NCBI GenBank assembly: GCA_910574745.1
Contig: CAJTCE010000016.1
Coordinates: 1-64,000 of the forward strand
From: Lachnospiraceae bacterium
GTDB lineage: Bacteria > Bacillota > Clostridia > Lachnospirales > Lachnospiraceae
Direction of reading: 5' to 3'
Length of the DNA: 64,000 nt
Shown piece after piece: positions 53,626 to 64,000 of this stretch. Numbering within the stretch: position 1 is the first letter of the stretch; the number at the start of each line of letters is the position of its first letter. The notes below the pieces were generated by a model. The model was given only the letters and a program-made list of their open reading frames with translations, did not search any database and was not told the origin of the DNA. The translations under genes were made by a program, and so were the position numbers.

Positions 53626-55101
53626 ATGAAAGACATGAAGATGAAAACAAAAATGATTATAGGTTTTGCGATTCCAACCATATTTATCATTATTAATGTG
53701 GTGCTTGGCATGAGCTCGATCAGCAATATCAGAAATCGTGTGGCCGAAATGCAGAAGGAAGAAGTTGTAGACATTGAACAGACGATGAAAGATATCGGTG
53801 CAGATGAGGAGAAAGCGCAAGTTTTGATAGAAGCAATTTCCGGAGTGCAGGCCAATAGTTTGGAAAGCATCGAAAAAATGGCGTTTAATTCCAATATCTT
53901 CAGTTTTGCTCTGGTAGCGGTTTCTGTTGTTATTACGGTTACTCTTTCCTTAAACCTGATCAAGGCGATCAATAAGTCCGTTATGCAATTATCCCGGGCG
54001 GCACGTGAGATAGCTGCAGGCCGTGTGGACGTTGAGATGGTAAAATACCACAACGATGAGTTTGGCGAACTGGTTGATGAATATATGGAAGTAATTAACA
54101 ATATGAAATATCAGGCAGGTATTGCTGAAGAGGTAGCAAATGGTAATCTTACGGTTCAGGTTAATGTGAAATCCAGCGATGATGTATTGACCAGCGCACT
54201 GAAGAAGTTAGTAGATGATAACCTCCATGCATTATCCAATATCAGCGACGCAGGTTCCCAGGTTACAGTAAGCTCTTCACAGGTTGCAAGCGCAAGCCAG
54301 GCATTGGCTCAGGGCTCCACAGAGCAGGCAAGCGCTATTCAGGAGATTACGGCATCTATCGATGAAATTGCAGAGAAGACAAAAGAAAACGCAGAAGAAG
54401 CTAATTCTGCAGCAGGTTTGGTAGCGCGTGCGATTGACGACGTGCAAAAAGGTAATGCACAGATGAAAGATATGATGTCCGCTATGCAGGATATTAACAA
54501 GTCCTCTGAAAGCATTTCCAAAATTATTAAGACCATCGACGACATTGCATTTCAGACCAACATTCTTGCATTAAATGCGGCTGTTGAAGCTGCAAGGGCA
54601 GGCGAAGCAGGAAAAGGCTTTGCAGTTGTTGCAGAAGAAGTTAGAAGCTTAGCAGCTAAGAGTGCTGCAGCATCCGGCGAAACTGCTGAATTGATCGAAG
54701 AGTCTATCGACAGAGTTAACGCAGGTTCCAAGATTGCTGATGAAACGGCAAAAGCTATGGAAGAGATTTCCAAAGTTGTACAGGAAAGCGAAGCAATCAT
54801 CAACGGTATTGCAGAGTCCTCCAATTATCAGGCAACTGCAGTTGCACAGATCGAGCAGGCAATTACACAGGTATCCCAGGTAGTACAGACCAACTCCGCT
54901 ACCAGCGAGCAGTGTGCGGCAGCCAGCGAAGAGTTATCCAACCAGGCAGCAAGGATGAAAGAGATGCTTGCTATTTACAACTTAGGTTCAGGAAGCGTTT
55001 CCGGTATGTCATCATACTCCGGCGGATCCTATTCTTCCGGCTCCTCTTCAAGTGCCAACGAACAGGTAATTTCTCTTGGAGATGATTTTGGAAAATATTA
55101 A
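53626..55101 (+). CDS. Methyl-accepting chemotaxis protein (short sensor)
   Basis: A 491-residue chemoreceptor. Helix 1 (about 7-27, [20 protein letters not shown]), an extracellular loop of only about 60 residues, helix 2 (about 88-108), HAMP ([20 protein letters not shown]), then the signalling domain with hairpin tip [20 protein letters not shown]. The small loop cannot hold a Cache or 4HB domain, so it probably senses through a partner or membrane state. The C-terminal tail is Ser/Gly-rich ([18 protein letters not shown]) and lacks a CheR-docking pentapeptide of the NWETF type. Confidence 0.94.
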   Translation: MKDMKMKTKMIIGFAIPTIFIIINVVLGMSSISNIRNRVAEMQKEEVVDIEQTMKDIGADEEKAQVLIEAISGVQANSLESIEKMAFNSNIFSFALVAVSVVITVTLSLNLIKAINKSVMQLSRAAREIAAGRVDVEMVKYHNDEFGELVDEYMEVINNMKYQAGIAEEVANGNLTVQVNVKSSDDVLTSALKKLVDDNLHALSNISDAGSQVTVSSSQVASASQALAQGSTEQASAIQEITASIDEIAEKTKENAEEANSAAGLVARAIDDVQKGNAQMKDMMSAMQDINKSSESISKIIKTIDDIAFQTNILALNAAVEAARAGEAGKGFAVVAEEVRSLAAKSAAASGETAELIEESIDRVNAGSKIADETAKAMEEISKVVQESEAIINGIAESSNYQATAVAQIEQAITQVSQVVQTNSATSEQCAAASEELSNQAARMKEMLAIYNLGSGSVSGMSSYSGGSYSSGSSSSANEQVISLGDDFGKY

Positions 55102-55114
55102 AAAAGATTTATAA

Positions 55115-55151
55115 AAAAGAGCTGTCGCTTTAAAGCGGCGGCTCTTTTTTT
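55115..55151 (+). terminator. Terminator of the che operon
   Basis: Stem GAGCTGTCGCTTT / AAAGCGGCGGCTC (with G-U pairs), followed by seven T residues. It starts about 15 bases after the chemoreceptor stop codon. Confidence 0.85.
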
Positions 55152-55478
55152 GCCGGGGTAAATTGTCGGGATGAAGCCGGGAAGAATAGCAAAAAAGTGC
55201 TTTATTTTGTATGTGATTCGTGGTAGGATAATTTATAAAGTCATTGATCGTTTGTATAGTAAACTGCTTTATAGTCTTGCGGGGGTCAAGTGGCTTTTGT
55301 TGCGTTTAACAGGATTCTCCTTTTTGTAATTGGTTAAAATAATTTTTGCAAATTTGTTTTTTCCAAAGCCATTTGGGAGATTTTTGATTTATAAAAGTAA
55401 AAATTCTGTATTTATGCGGAATTTGGCGTTTCGTAAACGCAGTATAAAGAAGTATTCAGGAAAAGGAGAGATGGAAAC
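55152..55478. other. AT-rich spacer upstream of second chemoreceptor
   Basis: No gene is supported. The stretch holds a perfect 6-bp hairpin GCGTTTCGTAAACGC at 55427-55441, about 40 bases before the start codon. No cyclic-di-GMP riboswitch signature or clear -35/-10 pair was recognised. Confidence 0.5.
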
Positions 55479-57515
55479 ATGTTAACGAAACGAAAAGACT
55501 CTTATTCAAAGAGGCAAAGGAGAAAGAGTCTCAGCGGAAGGGTATTGAGAAGTACAACGCTTAATATTTTGATATTGGTAGCCTTATGCTGTGCTATTAT
55601 GGTCGTTTCAATGCAATCTTTGGCAAATAGCATTTTGCTCGATAATTTGCAGCCTACGGCCCGGCAGTCGGCAAAGACGGTAGAAGCAAATATCCATATG
55701 CTGGCGGAGAGAATGATGATGATTGCCGGAGATTCCAGAATGAATGAAGTTTCTGTCAGCGGCGGCGAAACCGCAGGGGGAGAGGTTGATGCTGCTGCAA
55801 TAAAGAAGAGCCGGGAGGCTGTTTTATCGGAAGCAGCAGAGATTTATGAGCTTCATACTATTGCTTTATACGATATGGACGGTCGTCTGGTTCAGGGAAT
55901 AGACGGTGCACCGGAAAGTCTGGACAGCAGTTTTTTTGCGCTTTTACAGGAAACGGATAACCTTACCATTCATACAGAAACTATCTTTCAGGATGAGTTA
56001 GGCATTATGATGGGCATGCCGGTAAAAGAGAACGGAGAGACTGCCTTTTATGTGGTAGGAGTTTATAAATATGATATGCTGAATGACGTTATCAGCAATA
56101 TAAACATGGGTAAAAACGGTATGGCTTATATGGTTAACCGGGACGGGATCATTACCGGTCATCCGGATCAGTCCATTGTTAAGTCAAAAAATACGCTTCT
56201 TCAGCTCAGTAATGGCAATGAGGAAGCCATTAAACGGGTAACTACAGGAGAAACGGGAGCAACGGAGTTTGATATAGACGGAGAACGGATGCTGGTGGCT
56301 TTTTCTCCTATTCGGGGAACGCAATGGGCTTTGATCATTCAGGTGCCCAAGTCGGATTATAACAATTTGATCAACCGGGCAATGATAACGGCGGGGGTAT
56401 GTACCCTGGCAGGGTTGCTTATTTCGGTTTTATTCATTTTGCGTCTGGCACGGTCAATTTCCCGGCCGGTAAAAAATGTAACAGATCGAATGGTATCTCT
56501 TTCCGACGGCGATCTGCATACAGAGATAGTCCATGTTCATACGAAGGATGAGCTGGAGGTACTGAGCAGAACGCTGGATACTACGGTAGACAGTGTTAAT
56601 CGATACATATCAGACATCCAACAGGTATTGACTCAGATTGCAGACGGTAATCTTAAAGTTGAACCTAAAGTGGATTATAGAGGGGATTTTGTTCTGATTA
56701 AGGGAAGCTTGAGTACGATTGTTCATTCGATGAATGAAACGATATGTGACTTTAAGTCGGCGGCAGGCAGACTTGCCGGTATGGCCGAGGAATTGAGCGG
56801 TCAGTCCGGACAGCTTCATCAGGCTTCTATGGAGCAAAACCAGGCAACGGAGGCTTTAGTTTCTGAAGTGACTCATGTGAAAGAGCAGTTGGCAAGTGTT
56901 ACAAAGAGCAGTAGTCAGACGCAAACAAAGACCGGGGAAATTACCCGGAGAGTTCAGGAAGCCAATATCCAGATGGCTGCGCTTTCCGGCGCTATGGACG
57001 ATATCAGCGCCAATGCCCAGGAGATCACAAAAATTGCAAAGGCTATTGAGGATATTGCTTTCCAGACCAGTATTCTGGCTCTTAATGCATCTGTAGAAGC
57101 TGCCCGTGCCGGAAGCGCAGGAAAAGGCTTTGCAGTTGTGGCTGATGAAGTGAAACAGCTGGCAGGTAAGAGCGCTGAAGCAGCGCAAAGCGCCGTAAAT
57201 ATGGTTGCAAATACCAGGAATGTTATTCAGACAGGTGTGGAACTAAATGCCAGTACGGCGGAATCTCTTCAGGCCATTTCCGGCGTGTCTGAAGAAATCA
57301 GTGAAATCTCGGATCAGCTGGCAATGGCAGTGCAGGGACAGGAGAATGCGCTGGCTGTTATGGAGGGACGAATTGAGACCATTTCCTCTATTGCTGACCG
57401 GAATTTGAGAAATGCAGGTGAAACAGAGCAGTCCAGCGGATTCCTGTCAAGGGAAGCGGAAGCGCTTCAGGCTCATGTAAAGAAATTTGTTTTGAAGGAG
57501 GGCGATAATCAATGA
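55479..57515 (+). CDS. Methyl-accepting chemotaxis protein with Cache domain
   Basis: A 678-residue chemoreceptor. Helix 1 (about 28-50), an extracellular dCache domain (about 50-300; [17 protein letters not shown] is typical), helix 2 (about 303-325), HAMP ([16 protein letters not shown]), a linker, and the signalling domain with tip [20 protein letters not shown]. The ligand could be an amino acid or organic acid, as in other dCache receptors. It overlaps by ATGA an FMN-binding lipoprotein gene. Confidence 0.94.
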   Translation: MLTKRKDSYSKRQRRKSLSGRVLRSTTLNILILVALCCAIMVVSMQSLANSILLDNLQPTARQSAKTVEANIHMLAERMMMIAGDSRMNEVSVSGGETAGGEVDAAAIKKSREAVLSEAAEIYELHTIALYDMDGRLVQGIDGAPESLDSSFFALLQETDNLTIHTETIFQDELGIMMGMPVKENGETAFYVVGVYKYDMLNDVISNINMGKNGMAYMVNRDGIITGHPDQSIVKSKNTLLQLSNGNEEAIKRVTTGETGATEFDIDGERMLVAFSPIRGTQWALIIQVPKSDYNNLINRAMITAGVCTLAGLLISVLFILRLARSISRPVKNVTDRMVSLSDGDLHTEIVHVHTKDELEVLSRTLDTTVDSVNRYISDIQQVLTQIADGNLKVEPKVDYRGDFVLIKGSLSTIVHSMNETICDFKSAAGRLAGMAEELSGQSGQLHQASMEQNQATEALVSEVTHVKEQLASVTKSSSQTQTKTGEITRRVQEANIQMAALSGAMDDISANAQEITKIAKAIEDIAFQTSILALNASVEAARAGSAGKGFAVVADEVKQLAGKSAEAAQSAVNMVANTRNVIQTGVELNASTAESLQAISGVSEEISEISDQLAMAVQGQENALAVMEGRIETISSIADRNLRNAGETEQSSGFLSREAEALQAHVKKFVLKEGDNQ

Positions 57516-57958
57516 AACGGATCCTTAATATAGTGTTGGTTTTGTTATGTGTCATGATTTTCACGGCCTGCGGGAATAAGGAAGGACTTAAAGACGGTTA
57601 CTATACCGCCCAGGCTTCGGAATATAATTTCGGCTGGAAGGAATATATTACGATCATGGTCAAAGGCGGGAGCATTGTCTCCGTGGAGTATAATGCAGAA
57701 AATTCCAGTGGTTTTATTAAAAGCTGGGATAATGCATATATGCAGACGATGCTTCACGCGAACGGGACTTATCCGAATGAATATACCCGCTTTTATGCGG
57801 GCCAGCTGCTAGAGGGGCAGGGAGAGGGAGATGTGGATGCATTAAGCGGTGCAACTTCTTCTTACGGAAGCTTTCAAAAGCTTGCCGAAGCAGTATTGGA
57901 ACAGGCCAGACAGGGGGACTCCGGTGTTGTAGTTGTGGATACGACTACAGCTGAATAG
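57512..57958 (+). CDS. FMN-binding domain lipoprotein
   Basis: A 148-residue exported lipoprotein. Signal peptide [18 protein letters not shown] with a lipobox Cys near residue 21. The mature part is an FMN-binding domain; [13 protein letters not shown] has the SGA[TS] motif where FMN is covalently attached by ApbE-type transferases. It overlaps the chemoreceptor gene by 4 bases (translational coupling), so it may supply that receptor with a redox or flavin signal; this is inference. Confidence 0.88.
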   Translation: MKRILNIVLVLLCVMIFTACGNKEGLKDGYYTAQASEYNFGWKEYITIMVKGGSIVSVEYNAENSSGFIKSWDNAYMQTMLHANGTYPNEYTRFYAGQLLEGQGEGDVDALSGATSSYGSFQKLAEAVLEQARQGDSGVVVVDTTTAE

Positions 57959-58045
57959 GAACAAAACTGTTCTGTGAGAGCGGTGGAAGTCCTGCGGGAT
58001 ATGAAACCGCTCTTTTTACATTACGACAGAAATGGAGAACTGGAC

Positions 58046-60305
<2,260 letters not shown>

Positions 60306-60350
60306 AAATCGGAAAAATGAAAATAGAATGTAAACCATTATGAAAAATAG

Positions 60351-60380
60351 GTTGACAATCAACTTGCGTCGTGATAACAT
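60351..60380 (+). promoter_or_regulatory. Promoter of bioY with overlapping palindrome
   Basis: TTGACA (60352-60357), 17 bases, extended -10 TGA-TAACAT (-10 at 60375-60380). GTTGACAATCAAC (60351-60363) is a 5-bp inverted repeat over the -35. It may be the site of a repressor such as BirA, but the match to known BirA boxes is poor. Confidence 0.6.
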
Positions 60381-60412
60381 TAGCTGAACTTAATTGAGAG
60401 GAGCATAATGAA

Positions 60413-60964
60413 ATGAACGAAAAGAAGAAATGGAAACCTTTGGATCTGGCATATATCGGGTTGTTTGTTGCCTTAATGGCAATCTGTTCCTGGATTAATA
60501 TTCCCATGGCAGTGCCCTTTACATTGCAGACTTTTGCGATATTTGCTGCGGTATCCATGCTGGGGCTTTCCAGAGGAACGGTTGCAGTTGTGGTTTATAT
60601 TATTTTAGGTGCGGTGGGAGCTCCGGTTTTTGCAGGATTCAGCGGTGGCTATGGAGTCGTTCTGGGATTGACCGGCGGTTACATAGTGGGATTTATTTTC
60701 ACGGCGCTGATTACCGGGGGCATTATGAAGGTATTTGGTAAAAAGATACCGGTTATGGTTGTTGCCATGCTTCTGGGGCTGATAGTACTCTATGCCTTCG
60801 GGACGGCATGGTTCATCTATTTATATAACAGGGATAACGGGGCGATTAGCGTAATGGCTGCGCTTACAGCATGTGTATTTCCTTATATAATTCCCGACTG
60901 CTGCAAAATCGCACTGGCAATTGCTTTGGATAAAAGACTTGCCAGATTCATTCGGGAGAAGTGA
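60413..60964 (+). CDS. bioY: Biotin transporter BioY
   Basis: A 183-residue S component of the biotin ECF transporter with six helices (YIGLFVALMAICSWINIPM, TLQTFAIFAAVSMLGLSRG, VVLGLTGGYIVGFIFTALI, VMVVAMLLGLIVLYAFGTA, and others). The GGYGVVLGLTGGYIVG segment is diagnostic. Without EcfA/EcfT in the window it likely shares the energising module with other S components. Its stop codon overlaps the DUF1284 start (TGATG). Confidence 0.94.
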   Translation: MNEKKKWKPLDLAYIGLFVALMAICSWINIPMAVPFTLQTFAIFAAVSMLGLSRGTVAVVVYIILGAVGAPVFAGFSGGYGVVLGLTGGYIVGFIFTALITGGIMKVFGKKIPVMVVAMLLGLIVLYAFGTAWFIYLYNRDNGAISVMAALTACVFPYIIPDCCKIALAIALDKRLARFIREK

Positions 60965-61353
60965 TGATGGATGAGATCTTACTGCGTCCACACCACGCTC
61001 TATGTATCCGCTTTTTTGAAGGAAAGGGATACAGCAGTGAGTTCACAAAGCATATGGCCGGAGTAATCGAAAAACTTCATAAACCGGGACAGTGTGTTGC
61101 GCTTGTGGATAAAGAGGATGAAATCTGCAAAAAATGTCCCAATCATCTGGAGGATGGATGCAGCCAGAAGAGGAAGGTTCAAAGATACGATGGGAATGTT
61201 ATTGATATGACGGGCTTGTCATATGGAGAAAGGATAGACTTTGGAAAACTGCAGGACCTTATGGAAAGCCGGATTATGGCTGTAGGGAGGTTTCGGGACT
61301 TGTGCGGGGACTGTGGCTGGGCATCTATATGTCACAAAAAACAAGAAGAATGA
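60964..61353 (+). CDS. DUF1284 protein
   Basis: A 129-residue cysteine-rich protein of the DUF1284 family: LRPHHALCIRFFEGKGYS at the N-terminus, CKKCPNHLEDGC in the middle and DLCGDCGWASICH near the end. The eight or so conserved Cys/His residues suggest an Fe-S or zinc site. ATG 60964 or 60967 are both possible after GGGAG. Co-transcribed with bioY. Function unknown. Confidence 0.85.
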   Translation: MMDEILLRPHHALCIRFFEGKGYSSEFTKHMAGVIEKLHKPGQCVALVDKEDEICKKCPNHLEDGCSQKRKVQRYDGNVIDMTGLSYGERIDFGKLQDLMESRIMAVGRFRDLCGDCGWASICHKKQEE

Positions 61354-61384
61354 AAAACGGCTGTCGAAAGGCAGCCGCTTTTTG
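61353..61384 (+). terminator. Terminator of bioY operon
   Basis: Stem CGGCTGTC / GGCAGCCG with GAAA loop, flanked by A and T runs (CTTTTTG). It begins at the stop codon of the DUF1284 gene. Confidence 0.82.
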
Positions 61385-61450
61385 AAGTAGAGCAGAAGTG
61401 CGGATTTTCCGGAGGTATTTGGAGGAAATAAAAAAATTCTTTTTTATTAT

Positions 61451-61477
61451 GGAAAAAGTACTAACCTATGTTATAAT
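61451..61477 (+). promoter_or_regulatory. Upstream element and -10 of Ser/Thr kinase gene
   Basis: GGAAAAAGTACTAAC (61451-61465) followed by TATAAT (61472-61477). No -35 is seen at the standard distance. The first string is shared with the spacer at 44216-44230 and might be a specific activator or sigma site. Confidence 0.45.
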
Positions 61478-61583
61478 AAACGTGAATGGCTATTATCATT
61501 GAATACTTGTCAGGGAATCGCATGGCTTTTATAAGCTTTGAGGATTTATGATAATGCAATCAGAAAATCTCTAGGAGTTTATC

Positions 61584-62954
61584 ATGGACATCAGCAAAAT
61601 TTGTTTTAACTGCATGAAAGGCGAAGTAGACGAGGATGGAATTTGTGATTGTTGTGGGAAACAGTTTTCGGATATCAAATTAAGCGAAAGCTACCTGCCC
61701 GTCGGAAGCTTTTTGAGAGATAAATATTTAATGGGCCGGGTCTTAGGCGAAGGAGGCTTCGGCATTACTTATATTGGATATGACATCAATTTGGATGCCC
61801 AGGTTGCGATCAAAGAGTTTTTTCCCAGAAATTATGCCAGCAGGGCAAGAGGGACAGGTGTCCAGGTTGTTCCCAATGAGGGAGACGCCGAGGTTTTCTT
61901 TTATAAACAGAGGGATAAGTTTTTGGACGAAGCCAAGCGACTGGCTAAATTCCGCAATACGCCTGCGGTTGTGTCCGTGCTGGATTTCTTTAAGGACAAT
62001 GGTACTGCCTATCTTGTTATGACCTATATCAACGGTATGACCCTGCGCAAGCTTCTGGATTATTCCGGCGGCAGGATTACCGTGGAAGAGGCTTTGAAGA
62101 TTATTGAACCTATTATGCTGGCTTTAAAGGAAATTCATGAAAGCGGCTTTATTCACAGGGACATCAGTCCTGACAATATTATGATTTCGGATTTGAGCAA
62201 CAGGGTTTATCTTATTGATTTCGGTACGGCACGGGCAAACAGCACGGAGGAAGACAAGACCATATCCGTATTCAAAAAGTCCGGCTATACTCCTCCCGAG
62301 CAGCTGCGCACCAAGGGCAAGCAGGGACCGTGGACAGATGTTTACGCCCTTTGTGGAACCATTTACAGATGTATCACGGGGATTAAGCCCATAGATGTGA
62401 CGGACCGTCTTTTTGGAGATGAATTAAAAAGGCCCAGTGAATACGGCATTCCTATTTCATCCCAGATTGAAGACGCCATTATGAAAGGACTTGAGATTCA
62501 TAATGAAGACCGTTTCCAGACGATGGACGATCTTTATAACACCATCTACAAAAGCGACGCATGGCTCAATGCCAGTGACGAGGAGTATACCAAGGTTATT
62601 GCGGCAGTGCGCAATTTTAAGATTCATGGGAATCCAAGGCCCAAAATTGAAACCATATACAAAAAAATGGCGGAAAACAATGAGCATGCATCGGTTGTGA
62701 GCAGGCCTGTTTATGAAAATGAGCAGGAAGAAATCATCAGGGTTGTGGAAGAGTATAAGAAAAGCCCTGAATACCAAAGCGCATATGAGCGTTTTATTAA
62801 AGAGGATCCCACTTATCTGCGCCAGCTTGAATATCAAAAAGTAAAGGAAACCGTCAGAAATTTTAAAAAGAGCCGGGAAATGAATATTTCTGAAAAAGAA
62901 ATTATTGACGATTATATGAAACGAAAAAGTCAGAATAGCGACAGCACCATATAA
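61584..62954 (+). CDS. Ser/Thr protein kinase with N-terminal zinc ribbon
   Basis: A 456-residue Hanks-type kinase. Residues 7-27 hold two CxxC pairs (CFNCMK, CDCCGK). The kinase domain (about 45-320) has the glycine loop LGEGGFGITYIG, K77 (VAIKEFFP), HRDISPDN (D193) and D212 in LIDFGTARA. The HRD loop has Ser where most Ser/Thr kinases have Lys, as in some clostridial members. After the kinase a charged helical region replaces the usual PASTA or membrane tail, so the protein is cytoplasmic. It lies directly upstream of spoVAD; a terminator separates them. Confidence 0.88.
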   Translation: MDISKICFNCMKGEVDEDGICDCCGKQFSDIKLSESYLPVGSFLRDKYLMGRVLGEGGFGITYIGYDINLDAQVAIKEFFPRNYASRARGTGVQVVPNEGDAEVFFYKQRDKFLDEAKRLAKFRNTPAVVSVLDFFKDNGTAYLVMTYINGMTLRKLLDYSGGRITVEEALKIIEPIMLALKEIHESGFIHRDISPDNIMISDLSNRVYLIDFGTARANSTEEDKTISVFKKSGYTPPEQLRTKGKQGPWTDVYALCGTIYRCITGIKPIDVTDRLFGDELKRPSEYGIPISSQIEDAIMKGLEIHNEDRFQTMDDLYNTIYKSDAWLNASDEEYTKVIAAVRNFKIHGNPRPKIETIYKKMAENNEHASVVSRPVYENEQEEIIRVVEEYKKSPEYQSAYERFIKEDPTYLRQLEYQKVKETVRNFKKSREMNISEKEIIDDYMKRKSQNSDSTI

Positions 62955-62980
62955 AGATAAATATGGCTGCTGTCTTTTTT
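62940..62980 (+). terminator. Terminator after Ser/Thr kinase gene
   Basis: Stem GACAGCACCATAT / ATATGGCTGCTGTC (one bulged base), then TTTTTT. The left arm overlaps the stop codon. Confidence 0.85.
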
Positions 62981-63060
62981 ATGGAAATACCCATCGTCTG
63001 CCTAAATGGCGATTATTCTGCAAAAATTTCTGCTTCTTCATTGCAAATCCTGTATTTTAA

Positions 63061-63091
63061 TGCATAGTGTCTATTTTTAAGTGAAATACTA
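63061..63091 (+). promoter_or_regulatory. Candidate sigma-G promoter of spoVAD
   Basis: TGCATA (63061-63066), 18 bases, AATACTA (63085-63091). This matches the sigma-G consensus (TGAATA, CATACTA) at 5 of 6 and 6 of 7 positions, 30 bases before the spoVAD ATG. It closely matches the element at 35650-35679 before spoVAA. Confidence 0.65.
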
Positions 63092-63121
63092 TTTGAAAAA
63101 CGAACAGGACGGTAGGAAGTT

Positions 63122-64000
63122 ATGGAAGAAAATAAGGAAGCGATATTTGCGGTGGGAAAACAAAGTGTTAAGCTGCCTATGCCCATTTATATCAGGTCAT
63201 CCGCATCTGTTGTAGGAGAGAAAGAAGGAAAAGGTCCTTTAGGGGAGCTTTTTGATATGGTAGGCGACGACGAGTTGTTTGGCTGCAATAACTGGGAGGA
63301 AGCGGAGAGCACCCTGCAAAAGGAAGCCGTAACCCTTGCCATGGGAAAAGCGGGCATTTCAAAAGAGGATGTCAGATATCTTCTGGCGGGAGATCTGCTG
63401 GGACAGACCATAGCCACCTCTTTTGGATTAAAGGAATTTGAGATTCCCCTCTTTGGCCTGTACGGCGCCTGCTCCACCTGCGGGGAGACCATAAGCTTAG
63501 GTTCTATGATTTTGGGCGGAGGCTTTGCAAAAAACGTAGTGTGCGTTACTTCCAGTCATTTTGCCAGTGCGGAGAAGGAATTCCGTTTTCCCATGGAATA
63601 TGGAGGGCAGCGGCCTCCTTGTGCGACCAGAACGGTAACGGGCGGAGGCGCCTTTGTTTTGTCCACGGAAAAAGGAACAAAGCCGAAAGCCCTGATTACA
63701 GGCGTCACAACGGGAAAAATCGTGGATATGGGAGTTAAGGACAGCTTTAATATGGGATGCAGCATGGCGCCTGCAGCAGCAGATGTCATTGCCGCCAATT
63801 TAAGAGATTTTCAAAGAGAACCGGGAGATTATGACAAAATCATAACCGGGGATTTGGGGGAAGTGGGACAAAAAGCCCTTTTTGGCCTGATGGAACAGAG
63901 AGGCTTTGATATTACCAAAAATCATATGGACTGCGGTATGGAAATTTTTGACAAGGAGCAAAAGGGCACTCTGGCAGGAGGCAGCGGCTGCGGATGTGCC
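63122..64000 (+). CDS. spoVAD: Stage V sporulation protein AD (partial, runs off the window)
   Basis: 293 codons open to the window edge. SpoVAD is the dipicolinate-binding, thiolase-fold subunit of the SpoVA channel. Family signatures are clear: GPLGELFDMVGDD, LLAGDLLGQT, LFGLYGACSTCGETI, SSHFASAEKEFRFPMEYGG, MAPAAADVIAANL, IITGDLGEVGQ and GGSGCGCA at the end. The family is about 330-340 residues, so only some 40 residues are missing. ATG 63122 follows AGGAAG. Normally it follows spoVAC; here it starts a separate unit behind the kinase terminator, with its own sigma-G-like promoter. spoVAE probably lies just beyond. Confidence 0.95.
   Translation, partial: MEENKEAIFAVGKQSVKLPMPIYIRSSASVVGEKEGKGPLGELFDMVGDDELFGCNNWEEAESTLQKEAVTLAMGKAGISKEDVRYLLAGDLLGQTIATSFGLKEFEIPLFGLYGACSTCGETISLGSMILGGGFAKNVVCVTSSHFASAEKEFRFPMEYGGQRPPCATRTVTGGGAFVLSTEKGTKPKALITGVTTGKIVDMGVKDSFNMGCSMAPAAADVIAANLRDFQREPGDYDKIITGDLGEVGQKALFGLMEQRGFDITKNHMDCGMEIFDKEQKGTLAGGSGCGCA

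Noticed and set aside
54960-55101. CheR-docking pentapeptide at the chemoreceptor C-terminus
   Set aside because: The tail ends in DDFGKY with no aromatic-x-x-aromatic motif of the NWETF type.
55152-55478. Possible cyclic-di-GMP riboswitch before the Cache chemoreceptor
   Set aside because: The expected conserved GEMM core and paired stems were not recognised in this spacer.

Overview
The window looks like a chromosomal segment of an endospore-forming, Gram-positive Clostridia member, most likely a Lachnospiraceae-type gut anaerobe. This is inferred from the sporulation genes (spoIIA operon, spoVA genes), AGGAGG-type ribosome sites, moderate GC with AT-rich spacers, and families common in that group (cellobiose 2-epimerase, DUF4214, PadR/DUF1700 pairs, SHOCT, Rpn nuclease). 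Almost every gene lies on the + strand; only an Rpn-like nuclease, endonuclease IV and one tRNA are on the - strand. No insertion sequence, prophage or CRISPR array was seen.

Layout. 0.3-5.2 kb: an HPr paralogue without its active histidine, an N-terminally short Rpn nuclease, a nuclease-helicase fusion (Cas4/RecB-like plus DinG/XPD) and endonuclease IV. 5.25-5.86 kb: an AT-rich spacer with two perfect inverted DnaA boxes and an operator-like promoter. 5.9-12.7 kb: a GH13 amylase, a MacB-like exporter with a membrane-anchored extracellular protein, and an Ala/Lys/Glu-rich coiled-coil SHOCT protein. 12.9-18.6 kb: tRNA-Pro, a PadR/DUF1700/DUF4097 envelope operon, three uncharacterised membrane proteins and cellobiose 2-epimerase. 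18.7-28.4 kb: valS, a secreted transglutaminase-DUF4214 protein, FapA, folC with a 48-residue overlapping gene, and a zinc-ribbon/TPR membrane protein.

Sporulation and signalling. 28.5-30.1 kb is spoIIAA-spoIIAB-sigF. After a three-gene interval (heavy-metal exporter-like protein, DUF885 lipoprotein, hybrid kinase) come spoVAA-spoVAB-spoVAC (35.7-37.3 kb). The next spoVA gene, spoVAD, does not follow: it starts at 63.1 kb and runs off the window end. The 25.9 kb between spoVAC and spoVAD holds a dense signalling island: a second hybrid kinase, two Hpt/HD-GYP pairs, a PAS kinase, a degenerate HD-GYP regulator, a chemotaxis set (cheR, cheB, cheY-like, cheA, cheW, two chemoreceptors), an FMN-binding lipoprotein coupled to one receptor, and then alkD-like, glpK, bioY, DUF1284 and a zinc-ribbon Ser/Thr kinase. 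A second PadR/DUF1700 pair with small membrane proteins sits inside it.

Working together. The island can be read as extracellular sensing (Cache kinases, chemoreceptors, flavin lipoprotein) feeding phosphorelay intermediates (Hpt) and cyclic-di-GMP hydrolysis (HD-GYP); the wiring is inference. The main finding is that the ancestral spoIIA-spoVA gene order is kept but opened at two places, and both halves of spoVA are preceded by matching forespore sigma-G-like promoters (TGCATA, 17 or 18 bases, then AAAACTA or AATACTA), which would keep the split channel operon in step.
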